64,000 nt of DNA from Ceratopteris richardii. Its lineage: Eukaryota; Streptophyta; Polypodiopsida; Polypodiales; Pteridaceae. Positions 44,768 to 58,194 of the stretch are shown in pieces (position 1 is the first letter of the stretch; every line of letters starts with the position of its first letter). The notes under the pieces were generated by a model. That model did no database searches and was not told where the DNA came from. It saw only the letters and a program-made list of their open reading frames with translations. Position numbers and translations under genes: made by a program. The stretch covers positions 716,501 through 780,500 of the forward strand of contig MU260067.1 of NCBI GenBank assembly GCA_020310875.1, read 5' to 3'.

Positions 44768-45825
44768 TGTTGGTGTAATTCACAAGCCTACACATTTGGC
44801 TTGATGGATGCATTGAAGTTCATACACATATGGAGAAGCATAGAAACTATTGCTAGTGATTTATTACCACTTTATCTCTTTGTAAAAGTCAAATTGACTT
44901 GGAATCTTTGTAAACACCTACCAAAAGGATTCGTGGAAAAAGTTAGCTCTTTGATTGAAGGACTATCTCCTAGGATATAGGAGCTTGAGCATAGGGAGCC
45001 AAAAGTTTGAATTTGAATTCAAATTCTTACTCATTCTCTATAAAAATGGTCATGGAAAAGTCACGAGTAGAACTCATCACTCCCGAGCTTCTCATTACTG
45101 ATTCTGAGTGTGTGTGAGGCCTACACTCTAGCCCACACCTATCTACACCATTAGGCAATGACATTCATGCCAATTGATTTGTATACAAGTGTTCATTAAT
45201 ATATACATTCTCATTAGTCATTTCCGAGTTCTCTGTTATACTCCTTGAAAGTCTATCAACTTATGAAGTGCATATCTCGGTCAACTCTTCACCAAATTCA
45301 ATGATCTAAAGCTTGTTGAATTCAGCTTGACGTTATCTATGTGCAATCAAAATTTGAGGAGATTCTATTCAGCCATTTCAAAGAAATTTGTGTCGAGGTG
45401 ATCACTGGTCAATGTCTACTATAGTCCTAAAAAATTGGGGGTATAGCTTTACTTGCTAAATTGATTTCTCTTAGCATAGTTTTTTTTTTTTACATCATTC
45501 CACTTGGAATAGTTAGATTCCTAAGCTAATTAAATACGCCTAGAAGGAATTTTTCCAATTCCTACTGTGCTGGTCATACTGAGCAAAAGATCCAACAGGT
45601 GTCAAGACATAAATAGAACGTTTTCATGAGTTTTTGAGTTTCAAATCTATTTGTTTTGATTCAATCATTACACACATCACTTCCAAAGTACATAGGACAT
45701 TTTATGGTGTCATTGGAAATCTAAGGAGGTATACTTATCAAATCTGAAGCATTAGGGGGCTCGTACAAAGCAGGTTTAGCAGCACCTACTCAATCTCTTG
45801 GAGCATCCATCCATCTTTCCCAACA
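44768..45825 (+). repeat. 5' LTR of copia B
   Basis: 1058 bp, TGTTGGTGTAATTC to CTTTCCCAACA. A primer site (TGGTATCATGGG) follows at 45,827-45,838. It carries about 120 bp (around 45,300-45,420) that are absent from the 3' copy. Confidence 0.9.
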
Positions 45826-45849
45826 ATGGTATCATGGGAGATGGCTTTC

Positions 45850-48800
45850 CTTCATTTAAGTATAAATTGGACAGGAACAACTATCAAGCATGGTCTCTGA
45901 GGATGAAGACCTACTTACAAGGAAGGAGTCTCTATGGATACATCTGAGGAGATGAGGAATGGCCCTCATTCAAAGCAAGAGGATTACCAACAAAGGAAGA
46001 ACATGAAAAGCTCAACACATGGTGTGCTAAGGATGCATTGGCAAGGTCTTATTTACTCAACTCCATATCTGATTTTCTTTTGCCACATATTAGGAATTGT
46101 AAGACATCCCAAGAGACTTGGGAAACCTTGTCATCATATTTTTCTTCCAACACAAGGGCTAGAAAAAATCAGTTGTGGATTGAACTCACCACATTAATGA
46201 AGCAACCTAAGCAAGCTGTTTCAGAATTTGAAACCAAGATTAAAGATGTAGCAGATCAGTTAGCAAGCATAGAAGAAGAGATTGAAGAAGAGCAGATTGT
46301 AAGGCAAGTGATCAATGGGATCAAGGCTGATGACAAATGGGAAAGCTTCACCACTACCATGGACCTTTACATGGACATGCAAATTCCAGATCTTACAACT
46401 CTCATGGGACAATTGTTCACTCATGAAGCAAAGCTCAACAAGAATGGAGACACATCCAAAGGTAATAACTCTTCTGCCCTATATGCAAATAAAAAGTCTA
46501 AAGATAAAGGCAAGACCAAGAAGATGGAAGATGAAGGCTCTACCTCCCAAGCCGACTATGCAGGGAGAGGTAGATCATCAAGAGGAAGGGCAGAGGAGGT
46601 AAGCAAGGTAGGGGGAGATCCTATAACTTCTCACTATGCAACATTTGTGGTTTATCAAATCATACTACAGATGAGTGTTTCAGGAATTACAAGAATCAGA
46701 GAGGAAGAGGATACCAAAGAGGTGGATACTCATAGTCAAGAGGTAGATTCAACCATCACCAAGGCAACAACACCAACTACAACAAGAATTACAACAATAA
46801 TTACAATGGCAACTACCAAGGAGGATTCAAATCCCGAAAAGACTACAACAACTACACAGAGGAGCAGGATGACTCTCTTCTGATCATGAACATGACTTCA
46901 AAATCAGGTACAAATGATGACCACCTATTCTACATTGATCTAGGATGCTCAATTCATGTGGCTAGCAATGTAGCACTACTCTCTGATCTTGAGGAACTAG
47001 AAGGTAAGCATCAAGTCCAAACAGGTGATGACACCAAGCACTCAGTAGTTAAAGTTGGAAATGTTAAGACTTGTGATGGAAATCAGAACTTGTTGAGCAG
47101 GGTACTTTATTTTCCAACCATTACAAAAAATTTGATGAGTGTTGGACAGATTATGGAGAAAGGTTTGTAGGTTAGATTCAACCAATATGGAGCATTTGTG
47201 GAGGATCCAAGACATGGATTCAAGAGGATTGCTAAAGGAGAAAAATCACGTAGACTTTTCACCTTTGACTTAGAAGACACAAAGAATATTGCACTATACA
47301 ATTATAAAGATCAAACACTTTCAGAGCTTGAGATTTGGCACAAAAGATTAGGGCATATAGGAGAAAGAACCTTGAAGCAAATATGCAGGGACCAACGTGT
47401 GCTTGGAATACCTAATATATCCAAGCAACATATGATTTATAAGTGTGGTGCTTGTCAATTTGGGAATTCTCACATGTTACCCTTCTCAAGGAAAGGATAC
47501 ATGCATGAAGATTATCCAAAGCTTGTCCATACAGATATATGGGGACCAAACAAAGACCCCTCAGTATCAAGATCAAGGTACTATGTATCTTTTATTGATG
47601 ATTATAGTAGGTGGACTGTATTGTACTTCATGAAGCACAAGAATGAGGTGTTTAATTGCTGTAAAAAATATCTTGCACTTGTTGAAAATCACACAGGAAA
47701 AAATTTGAAGAGGCCAAGGTCAGATGGAGGAGGTGGGTACTTCTCCAATGAGTTTGAAAACTTCTTGCAGGAGAGAGGCATCAAAAGAGAAATCAGCACA
47801 AGGTATTCTCCTGAATAGAATGGGGTAACTAAGAGAAGAAATAGGTTGATTGTTGAGATAGCTAGGTCTATGTTGAATGAAAAAAAAATACCTAACTATC
47901 TATGGGCAGAGAGTGTTTCTACTGCCACTTATCTCATAAACAGGTTACCATATAAGTCCCTTGATGGCATGACACCCTATGAAGCATGGCATGGTAAGAG
48001 ACCCTCACTTGACCATTGCAGGATATTTGGATGTGTAGAATATGCACACATTCCTTCTCAGATAAGACGTAAGCTAGACCCTAAAGCTGAGAAGTGCATC
48101 TTTATTGGGTATGATCTAAATCCAAAAGGATACAGGTTTTATAACCCTTCCAATAAGGGATTCATGGTGAGTAGAGATGTTGTCTTTGATGAAAATGATT
48201 CTTGGTATGAGAATGAATGCAGGAAGGTTAAATTACCCTATGATTTGGAAGAAGAATTTCCAAGTCTTGCAAAGGAGGAACCTACTCAGAATGAAGACTC
48301 AAGTTCAGAAGATGAAGACACTATCAACCTTGAAGAGTTCAAGGCATGGAAGTCGAAGGGCAAAATGAAGATGAAGAAGCTTGAAGACAAATACCTGAAT
48401 CTTCAACTCAATCTATTAGAAGATCACAAAGGGAAAGCAAAAAACCTATCATATATGGGTATGATACATCTCTTGTTACTAAACACTCTGTTTATCTTGC
48501 CAAAGATTTGTCAATTGAAGAACCAGGATCATATGAAGAAGCCATAACTAAGACAGAATGGAAAGAAGCTATGGATGAGGAGATTGAAGCACTCAAGGAG
48601 AGTGACACATGGGAGTTAGTACCAAAGAAGGACTCCATGAAGGTAATAGGATCCAGATGGATCTATAAACTTAAAAGAAATTCTGATGGCACAATTAATA
48701 GGTACAAAGCCAGATTGGTATCGAAGGGTTTTGCACAAAACCAAGGCATTGATTATGAGGAGACATTCTCTCCTGTGGCCAAGATGCCAACCATCAGAGT

Positions 48801-50049
48801 GTTGGTTAGTGTGGCTGCATCAAAAAATTGGAATATGTACCAATTGGATATCAAGAATGCTTTCTTGAATGGATGGATTTCAGAGGAGGTATATATGTCA
48901 TAACCTCCTAGTTATGAGGACCCTAAGAAGGTAACATATGTTTGCAAATTGAAAAAGGCTTTATATGTATTGAAGCATGCACCTAGGGCATGGAATCACA
49001 GATTAACCACTTATCTTCAAGACCAAGGGTTTGTCATGAGCAAGGCAGATACTTCTCTATTCATCAAGAGAAGTAATTCAAAGGTAATATACCTTTGTGT
49101 TTATGTTGATGACATCATACTTATAGGTAATGATGTCAATGGAATCAGACAAATCAAGAGCCAAATGATGAAGGAGTTCAAGATCAATGATCTTGGTCTA
49201 TTGAAGTATTTTCTTGGGGTTGAGTTAGTCTATACTAACTCAGGAATATACATTACTCAAAGAAAATATATACAAGATATGTTGAAGAAGTTTCACTTGG
49301 AGGATGCCAAAGTAGCAAGTACTCCAATGGAGGTAAACTTAAAATTAAGTGCCCATGAAGGTGATGAAGTTAATGAGATTACAGGTTATCAAAGTATGGT
49401 GGGTAGCTTAAACTATGCTACCTTAACAAGGATAGATATTGCATATGAAGTTAGTGTGCTAAGTCAGTTTATGCACAAGCCAAGGATACCTCACTTAGAG
49501 TGCCAAGAGAATCTTGAAGTATCTCAAGGGTACACAACATCATGGTTTGTATTTTCCTTACACTTCAAACGTTGATATCAAGATCTATTTAGATGCAGAT
49601 TGGGCAGGATGCAAGGATGATAGGAGGAGCACTTCTGGATACATTTCTTTTGCAGGTGATAAACCAATTTCATGGTCTTCAAGAAGCAACCTACTGTTGC
49701 TTTATCTTCTACAGAGGTAGAGTATAGAGGACTGGCTAATGCCACACAAGAAGCCATTTGGTATAAGCTTTTGTATACAAAATTGGGTTTATATACTAGG
49801 TTACCAATAATCTTTGGAGATAATACAAGCTCACTTCACCTTGCAACTAATCCTATCTATCATGGTAGGACCAAACATATAGAGGTCCATTACCATTATG
49901 TGAGATAGAAGTTGCTAAGCAAAGACATTCAACTAACCTATGTATCAACCAACATGCAATGTGCAGATTTGTTGACTAAAGCTTTGGATGGAACCAAACT
50001 TTGCAGGTTCAAAGCAATGATTGGATTGCAAGATATAGATGAAGACTAA
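45850..50049 (+). pseudogene. Copia B gag-pol, multiply disrupted
   Basis: Gag from about 45,850 (YKLDRNNYQAWSLRM, stop near 45,942), with the main frame 46,038-46,600. A frameshift follows, and the CCHC knuckle (46,637-46,678) is in the frame of the downstream ORF. Protease FYIDLGCSIH has Leu in place of the catalytic Ser position (D-L-G for D-S-G). Pre-integrase and integrase: 47,198-48,150 (LEIWHKRLGHIGER, VHTDIWGP, RSDGGGGY, a stop in the QNGV motif). RT: 48,508-49,500 with YVDD at 49,102-49,113 and stops at about 48,901. RNase H: 49,570-50,040 with a frameshift. The frame ends at TAA 50,047-50,049, before the polypurine tract near 50,078. Inactive. Confidence 0.88.
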
Positions 50050-50089
50050 AGATGAAGATAGAGCCAAAATGTTTGGCTTGAGGGGCAGC

Positions 50090-51018
50090 TCTTGGTGTAA
50101 TTCACAAGCCTACACATTTGGCTTGATGGATGCATTGAAGTTCATACACATATGGAGAAGCATGGAAACTATTGCTAGTGATTTATTACCACTTTATCTC
50201 TTTGTAAATGTCAAATTGACTTGGAATCTTTGTAAAAACCTACCAAAAGGATTCGTGGAAAAAGTTAGTTCTTTGATTGAAGGAATATCTCCTAGGATAT
50301 AGGAGCTTGAGCATAGGGAGCCAAAATTTTGAATTTGAATTCAAATTCTTACTCATTCTCTATAAAAATGGTCATGGAAATGTCGCAGGTAGAACTCATC
50401 ACTCCCAAGCTTCTCATTACTGATTCTGAGTGTGTGTGAGGCCTACACTCTATCCCACACCTATCTACACCATTAGGCAATGACATTCATGCCAATGGAT
50501 ATGTATACAAGTGTTGATTAATACATATATTCTCATTAGTCATTTCTGAGTTCTCTGTTATACGCCTTGAAAGTCTGTCAACTTGTGAAGTGCATATCGC
50601 GGTCAAATCTTCACCAAATTATAGTCCTAAAAAATCGGGGGTATAGCTTTACTTGCTAAATTGATTTCTCTTAGCATAGTTTATTTTTTTACATCATTCC
50701 ACTTGGAATAGTTAGCTTGCTAAGCTAATTAAATACCCCTAGAAGGAATTTTTCGAGTTCCTATTGTGCTGGTCATACTGAGCAAAAGATCCAGTAGGTG
50801 TCAAGACATAAATAGAAGGTTTTCATTTGAGTTTCAAATATATCTGTTTTGATTCAATCATTACACACATCACTTCCAAAGTACATAGGCCATTTTATGG
50901 TGTCATTGGAAAGCTAAGGAGGTCTAGTTATCAAGCCTGAAGCATTAGGGGGCTGGTACAAAGCAGGTTTAGCAGTACCTACTCAATCTCTTGGAGCATC
51001 CATTCATCTTTCCCAACA
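50090..51018 (+). repeat. 3' LTR of copia B
   Basis: 929 bp. It lacks about 120 bp present in the 5' LTR (the deletion lies between accaaatt and atagtcc near 50,620), and its first dinucleotide is TC instead of TG. Ends CTTTCCCAACA before target duplication ttctc. Confidence 0.9.
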
Positions 51019-51023
51019 TTCTC

Positions 51024-54000
51024 ATGAGCAGTGCATGCCTGCACTAGACTCAGATGTTTGCCAATGTTTTGACAGTGGGGTGACCAAACATATTACCTCG
51101 CACTGCAGTTTCTTCTCTTCTCTAGAGCATGCCCCTATAGGGAATACTGTTACATGTGCCAACAACTCCTCTTATCCTGTTATGGGAGTTGGTAAGATCA
51201 TTTTGACTAAGCTGATGGTAGTTCTTTCACTTTTTCAGATGCTTTATTTGTGCCAGGGATCAAGAAGAACCTGTTATCAGTTTCTGCATTAGCCAAGATT
51301 GGCTTAGTTGTGAAATTTGTTTATGATAGGTGTACAGTTCATGATCTGTCAAATGGTGATGTGATTATTGCTTCTCGCATTTTATGTCGTGGGCTGTATA
51401 AGCTCATAGACTATGAAAGATTTTCAAATGATTTGGCATGTGCAGTAAATGATTTTAGGCTATCTCAGATGCAAAGCTTTTGCATGCACACTTTGGTCAT
51501 ATGAATTTTGCTAGTTTGCTATGCCTGTAGAAATCTGAAATGGTGTCCTCTTTGCCCAAACTTGAGGCATCTGGAAAACATGTTTGTGAAGGCTATATTT
51601 TGGGCAAAATGCAGCGTTAGTCCTTTCCAAAAGATGGTTCAGTTCGGGCTACTCAAAAGGTGCAGCTTCTACATAGTGATGTCTGTGGTCCTATGCAGAC
51701 ATCTTCTTTTGGGAATTATCTTTACTTTGTGAATTTCATTGATGATTTTTCCAGGCATGCATGGGTATATCCATTGAAGGAAAATTCTGAAGTGTTTATG
51801 TGCTTCAAACAGTTTTTGCTTTTGGCTAAAAATCTGTCAGCATGTAAAATGGTCACCCTCCATTTTGATCAAGGGGGAAAGTATATGTCTTCTGATTTTA
51901 ATACATTTCTGGCTGAATGTGGGATAAAACACCAGTGTACAGTGCCGTAAACACCTCAACAGAATGGAGTTTTTGAATGAAAGAACAGGTCACTCATGGA
52001 TATGGCGAGGTGTATGCTCAAGAGTCAGGCTTTACCACATAGTTTCTGGCTTGAGGCTATCATGTGTGCAACATATGTACTGATCAAGTGTCCCACTAAA
52101 GTGCTGCAATCTATCACTCCATGTGAGGCTTAGCATGACTGCAAGCCATCTGTTGCTCATCTGCATGTTTTGAGTTGTTTGGCATATGCATTAGTTCCTA
52201 AAAAACATCGCAGAAAATTGCATGATAAAGTAGTAAAATGTATTTTTGTTGGGTATAGTTCTGAAAGTAAAGGCTATCGTCTATATCATCCATAGACTAA
52301 ACGCATTCTAGTTAGCCATGATGTTGTTTTTGTGGAAGATGCTATTCAGCCATTGCTTTCATGTACTAAGGAGACATCTGTCAGCTCCAAAGACATGTAT
52401 GAGACTTTGCTGCCTATTTTTATAGGTGGATAATCTAGTGCTGGTCCTAATGAGGCAAATTCTTAGCCTTTGCAGGTTTCATGTGATGATGCAGATCGTT
52501 CCATTTGTGATGCAGATGTACATGATGCACTTATTGATGAGAGAGGTGATATTGAGCAGGCAAGAACTATGCCAAAATGGTTGGTGTAGACCTTGTGTGA
52601 CAACAAATTAGATGCACCTCTGTCATATCGTACTCGATTAGGCTCTCATAGTGCCTCTTTTGCATCAAATTGCTATGCTATGGCTGCATCTAGTCTCTGT
52701 GATGAGAATGAGTCTATTTCGTTTGATGAAGCACAAAATTCAAAAAATTGGATGGCTGCTATGCAATCTGAATATGATGCAATAATGAAGAATGGTACTT
52801 GGTCTTTATGTGACTTGCCTCTTGGCAAGAAGGCCATAGGCACTAAGTAGGTATACAAGCTAAAGCATAAACCTGATGGTACAGTTGACAGGTATAAGGC
52901 TAGGCTGCAAAGGGTTATGCGCAAGAAAGAGGCATTGATTTTGATGAAACCTTTGCACCTACATGCCATATGACTATTGTTCGAAGCATTTGTGCCCTTG
53001 CAGCACATCATGGTTGGAATGTACATCATTTGGACATTTAAACAACATTTCTGAATGGTGACTTGCATGAAGAAGTGTATGTTTTTCAACCCTGTGGCTT
53101 TGTGCAGAAAGGGCATGAAAACTAGGTGTGCACGTTAAAGAAGGCATCATATGGTTTAAAGCAAGCACCACGTGCTTGGCATGAGAAGATACATGTCTAT
53201 CTGATTGCACATGGTTTTGAGAACAGTCCAACTAAAAGCACCTTATATGATAAGCGTGCTAATGATGTGCTTCTGATCATTGTTGTCTATGTTGACGAGA
53301 TGCTGCTCACTGGTCCTATTGAGAAGCATATCGCTGATTTTAAGGCTGATTTGCATGCCTCATTTGAGATGTCTGATTTGGGGCATTTGCATCATTATTT
53401 GGGCATTCAATTTATGCAGGTTGATGGTGGAATGGCTTTGTGTCAAACGAAATATATTGACACATTATTGCAGTGTTTGGCCTTGAAGACTGTAAGCCTA
53501 TTGCCACTCCTATGGAGACAGGTTTACGATTGAGTCTTCATGATGCTGGAGATGCATTTGATGTTGTTCTCTATCAGCAAGCTGTTGGATGCTTGGTTTA
53601 CTTATGCATTACTCGGCCAGATATTCAGTTTGCTGTCTCACAGATGAGCAGGTTTATGCATTGCCCATGAGTCAAGCATTGGCAGGCAGTTAAGTGTATC
53701 TTTCACTACTTGAGTGGTACTCGGCTACTTGGGTTGTTTTATCCCAAAGGGAGATCACTACCGCCAGATTTGCATGCTTTTTCAGACTCTGATTGGGCTG
53801 GTTGCTATGACTCTCGTGTGTCCACTGGTGGCTTTTGCTTCATGCTTGGTAGCTCATGTATATCTTGGTTGAGCAAGAAGCAGCCCACAATGGCCACTTC
53901 CAGTTGTGAGGCTGAGTATAGGGAAGCTTTCACAGCTATTGTTGAGTGTGTGTGGCTCAGATGCCTTATGGCTGATTTGGGTGTTCGTCAGTCTTCTGCC

Positions 54001-54300
54001 ACCACCATTTTCACTAACAGTGAGAGCGCATTGGCAATTGTGAGAAGCCTGTGTTCCATGCTCGCACTAAGCACATTGAGGTGCATTATCATTATGTCAG
54101 GGAGAGGTTCTCTACTAGGGAGATCAGCTTGGCATATGTGCCCATGTAGGAGAACATTGCATACCTTTTCACGAAGGCTCTACCCAGGAAGAAGTTTGAA
54201 GCTTTCCACAAAGCTTTGGGCTGACTTCCTTTTGTGGAGTGATTTCCACATAGCTTGGCCCTTCCTTATACATGAGTGCCAGCTACTTGTTCACCGCATC
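51024..54300 (+). pseudogene. Copia C pol, broken
   Basis: Protease start CFDSGVTKHITSHC (51,069-51,110), pre-integrase LFVPGIKKNLLS-type sequence, and integrase 51,480-52,250 (HSDVCGPMQ, FIDDFSRHAWVY, FDQGGKY, stops). RT: 52,710-53,670 with KKASYGLKQAPRAW and YVDE instead of YVDD at 53,288-53,299. RNase H: 53,760-54,200 (FSDSDWAGCYDSR, SSCEAEYREA). Many stops and frameshifts. A polypurine tract ccaaggggggatt precedes the 3' LTR. Confidence 0.85.
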
Positions 54301-54317
54301 ACTCCCAAGGGGGGATT

Positions 54318-54547
54318 TGTTGATATATTTAGGTAGTGATGTGTGTGAATACTCTAGGACCCCCAGGGCACATTTTTCCCTCTCTAGGAGGTTTTTTTCC
54401 CCCGGCTTGTATATACGCCTATTTTCCTAATGGGCTACTTATCTTTGTACATTCTCTAGTAATACACTCCGTATTGTGTGTTGTACTCCAAGCTTCTTCT
54501 TCTTCCTTGTGCTGTTCGTGTGCTTCCGCAGACGTCTAACTCCAACA
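54318..54547 (+). repeat. 3' LTR of copia C
   Basis: 230 bp, about 91% identical to 43,146-43,375. The five bases after it (tgggc) do not match those before the 5' LTR (taagt), so the two ends of C do not share a target duplication. Confidence 0.9.
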
Positions 54548-55700
54548 TGGGCAAGATGTTTTACCTTCTCATCCTCCATAGATAGTGCTATGTTTCTTGT
54601 ATGCTCGATAGGATGTGATGTGCCATCACCTATTTCAACAAATCCAAGAACAAAATATATTTGCAAACTACTAAACCATGCTGTATGGCCAGTCGTGTGA
54701 TTTGAGGCACCTGAATCAACTTATCAGATATTACCATTCAATTTTGAAACATCAACAAACATTGTATTCATCATGTGATGTTGGACCATGAACAACTTCT
54801 CACAATCATCTACACTTGTGGATGCATAGTTGTTTTGTTGCCCTCTCTTATTTAGATTCTTGAACCTGCAATCACGTTCAAGTTGATCAAGTTTACCACA
54901 ATTCCAACGTCCTTTAGTGTCATTACCTGAATCATTTCTTTGGAAATTTCCATGGCCTCTTTGGCTCCCCCTACCTTGAAGCTGTCCTCTACCTCTTGCA
55001 TGATTCTGTTGTTGACCTTGGTCTTGGTTACTATTTCCCCTTCCACTTCTGAAACCTCTACCTTTGCCTCTTCATCGGAGTAGAATACCTACTCATAACT
55101 AGGTTTTCCTTAGGTTTTTGAGTCCTCACCAAGATTCTTTTCTTCATGACATCATGGATACTACATGAGAAAAGTTCCCCATACCACAAAGGCAAACTTC
55201 CACCTTATCATCATCATCTACATCGATGCCAATAGATGCATGTGACACACATATGTTGTTGATTTCAAGAGCGCACTCACTTATGGACATGCTCTTTTTC
55301 TCTACTGTATGCAATTTTTTCTTGAGTTGCAATTTTTGTGCCTTTGTATTGGTCTCATATAATGTGACCTAATTGTTACAAGCTTCTTTCAGAGTCTTGA
55401 CATCCTATATGTGCCAACCCATGCTATCCTATATGCTAACAGACAACCAACACATTACCTTCCATGCTCCTTGATTCCACTCTTCATATGCTCTTAGTTG
55501 GTGCATAGTTGATTCGTCTTTGGTAACTGCAAAGCATTTTCATTCTCTCCTTCAATGTACTTCCAATAACCTTTTCCCATCATGAATTTTTTCATTCTGA
55601 ATCTCCAACATGAAAGTTTTTCTTGTCCAACTTATCGCTCATAATCTGACTCATGCCATCACCATTTTTCATTTCTGGAGAACCTTACAACATTGCAGAA
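54548..55700 (-). pseudogene. Copia H gag and protease fragment
   Basis: Minus-strand gag (MSISECALEINNIC, GIDVDDDDKVEVCLCGMGN at 55,144-55,330), a Gln/Arg/Gly-rich region, a degenerate CCHC knuckle (WNCGKLDQLERDC near 54,870-54,905) and protease VDSGASNHTTGHTAW near 54,680-54,725. Stops and frameshifts occur. The pol that should follow is cut off at the copia C 3' LTR and does not reappear on C's other side. Confidence 0.7.
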
Positions 55701-56047
55701 AGAAGTACTTCTTCTTGAACACCCTTACTCTTTGATGAGACAATCTGATCTCAGAAAAACACAGCTCCAATGTATCAACAGTACATGGAATTGCTTGAAA
55801 TTTTGGATCTCAAATATTTGAGTGATACTGAACAGAACACAAGTTATAAGTTTGCAAATTGACGTAGCTTTTTTGTGGGGTCCACCTTGCGGTCTCGAAA
55901 CAGAGGTCGAGATGGATTCCCAAAAAAAATTGAGAAAAACAAGTGGCCCAAAAGGGATAAGTCTCAAATATTTTGACACCTTCTCATGTACTCTTCACTA
56001 TTGGCCTTTTCCATGAGCTCTATCCAATCACACTGCATTTGATACAA

Positions 56048-56413
56048 TGTCAAGAGAAATGAGATAAGGAAGAGAGCTCTCATACACACTCTCACACACA
56101 AGGAGGAGCACACATAGATTGAGGCCAGGAAGAATAATCTTCTTCTTCTTCTATTACATAAAAGGAATATACAAGAGATGATGTGATACAACTAGTCCAA
56201 TATATAAAGAATAGTTCATAAGGAAAATCCTAATGTCTCTGAATGAGTGAGCTGGAAAAACACAAATGTGCCATAACTCTTGGTAGATAAATGTAGTAAA
56301 GCTCACGAAAGTATCCCTTACATGTATGAGTGTGACCACTATACATTTCAGAGAAACGAAGAAGTGATACATATCATCCTCAATCATCACATGTTGAGTT
56401 TGACATCTCAACA
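56048..56413 (-). repeat. Inner LTR copy of copia H
   Basis: 366 bp; minus-strand start TGTTGAGATGTC and end CTCTTGACA. A degenerate primer site (TTGTATCAAATGC) follows toward gag. It parallels 56,516-56,900 along its whole length (shared: tcctcaatcatcacatgttgag, broken here into tcctcaatcatcacatg plus ttgag). Confidence 0.65.
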
Positions 56414-56515
56414 CTGAGATTGTCTCTGAAGTGTGCATTCTCCATGCCTTTTCATGGACTCTTCACTCTCCGCCTTCTTCACCAATTTTCTAGAGGTGCA
56501 CTTGCTCTGTGACTG

Positions 56516-56900
56516 TGTCAAAAGAAAGATGATAAGGAAGAAATCTCTCACACACTCTCACACATGAAGAGGGGATCACACATGAATTGAGGCAAGGAAA
56601 ATGATCTTCTTGTACTTATTCCTTATGCAAAGCAAATATACAAGAATGACCTAATAAAACATTACAACTTGTACAATATATAAAGAGTAATACATAAAGA
56701 AAACCCTAAGTCTAGGAATGAGTGACTTGGGAAGAAACTAATGTGCCATCACTCTCGGTAGATAAATTTGGTAAATCTCACTAAAAGTATCCTTGAAATA
56801 TAATGGCATAATAACTATACATGTTAGAGAAAGAAAAGAGGTACTTGTCATCCTCAATCATCACATGTTGAGCTTGATACCTCAAGATGTATTATCAACA
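56516..56900 (-). repeat. Outer LTR copy of copia H
   Basis: 385 bp; minus-strand start TGTTGATAATACATC and end TTTTGACA. It is followed by cagtcacagagcaag, a primer-site-like sequence, and a 102-bp leader that runs straight into the inner LTR copy. Diverged by perhaps 20-25% from the inner copy. Confidence 0.65.
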
Positions 56901-58194
56901 AAAAAACCATACAAGAAACCCAATGCATGAAAGGTGGAAGTACACATGTTTTATACATCTCATCACAATCCAATAGTTGAAATGGAAACTATTCCCACGT
57001 GGATGATTGTGGGGTACTATGTAATGCTCTTGAGATTCTACAAAGTGCTAGAGATCACTTGCATAGTGGAGCTAATTCATTATTGGAAAAATATCATGTC
57101 AATGCTAGAAGAAAATGCCTCTATAGTTATTCCACCCATCTCATTACCACAAGAAAATGTACCACAATTTTTTGTCTGTAAGAGATGGGTCATCTTTATC
57201 CTCAAAATATGTTGCACCTAACCTACTGAGGATTTTTGATACAAAAGAGAAATATGTTGATTTAATCTATGAAGAGCTTTCTAGAGGTGCAAATTCTATG
57301 AGGGAGCCTTCTAAGGACACAACTCATTGCTCTGCAAATGAAAAAGTCTTTGCGTGAGAATGTGGTTCATGTAAAATTTGGTTTTGAGTCTTTCTTTCAT
57401 ATTCTTCATGAACTATGCCATGAAATGAAGTGATGAAGATTTATGAGCGTTCATGAGTTGTTAAAATGGTCATGTGCATTATTTTACTGGAATTATTGAT
57501 GCTTTGTTACTTGGTTTTCTCACTCATCTAAGTGTGGTTCTACTAGAAGCATGTTTTTATGATGGTGACTACAAGCTTCTTAGTTTAAATGAACAATATA
57601 TGTCTCTCGCAATTTGTGTGTACCAAGTACATTTTGTTCGAGATTCTTCTCATGGTAGGAGAACGCCATTAGGACTTAATCACACAGGTAAACAACGTTT
57701 AAAAAACCATAAAATACCAAAAGAAAATCTTGAAAACATTAAGAAAACAAAAAATTTGCATGATCAAAGATGGTAAAAAACAAGGAAAAAGAAGTAAAGA
57801 TAAGGGAAAAAAAATAATAAAGGAAAAGGGACACTCGAAATGCATGCAAACAAAGCTAACGGGGAGGATTTAATTATTAGAAAGTGGGATGTAAATAGAA
57901 AAGGAGGATTCAAAAATTCCATCTACACATAAACACAAAGGAACAAAAAAGAGTTGAAGATGGGAGTGACCAATATATGCTTTCTGAAGCAAAATTGCAA
58001 GAGCGTTGAATCACTTATGTAGAAGTCCGTACACCATTTCTCTTCTTTTTGCTTCATCCTTTAAAATCAAGGTTTTAGATTCCTAGGAGATGGTTTTTAG
58101 AAAGGAAAAAACTAAGGGATTCCTAGGAGATGGTATGGGTGAAATGTTGACGAAATGTTTATGGTTGGTATCTCTAGAGGGGATTTGGACAAAT
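56901..58194. other. Spacer with weak gypsy-like frames
   Basis: Plus-strand snatches near 57,000-57,180 (ALEILQSARDHLHSG, then EKYHVNARRK) have the rhythm of the helix after a gypsy integrase core. A frame at 57,474-57,776 is not recognised. No intact gene. 57,780-58,194 is AT-rich and featureless. Confidence 0.3.

Larger units (their letters stand above)
44768..51018 (+). mobile_element. Copia element B, inserted in copia C
   Basis: Bounded by LTRs with 5-bp target duplication ttctc (44,763-44,767 and 51,019-51,023). Removing B and one target copy rejoins C's sequence. The interior has a complete but mutated gag-pol in several frames. LTRs differ by about a dozen substitutions in the first 345 bp (roughly 3-4%), so it is older than copia A and younger than C. 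Confidence 0.92.

Noticed and set aside
57474..57776. 100-codon frame beginning MHYFTGIIDALLLG as a host gene
   Set aside because: No recognised motif, no splice or promoter context, and it lies among retrotransposon debris.
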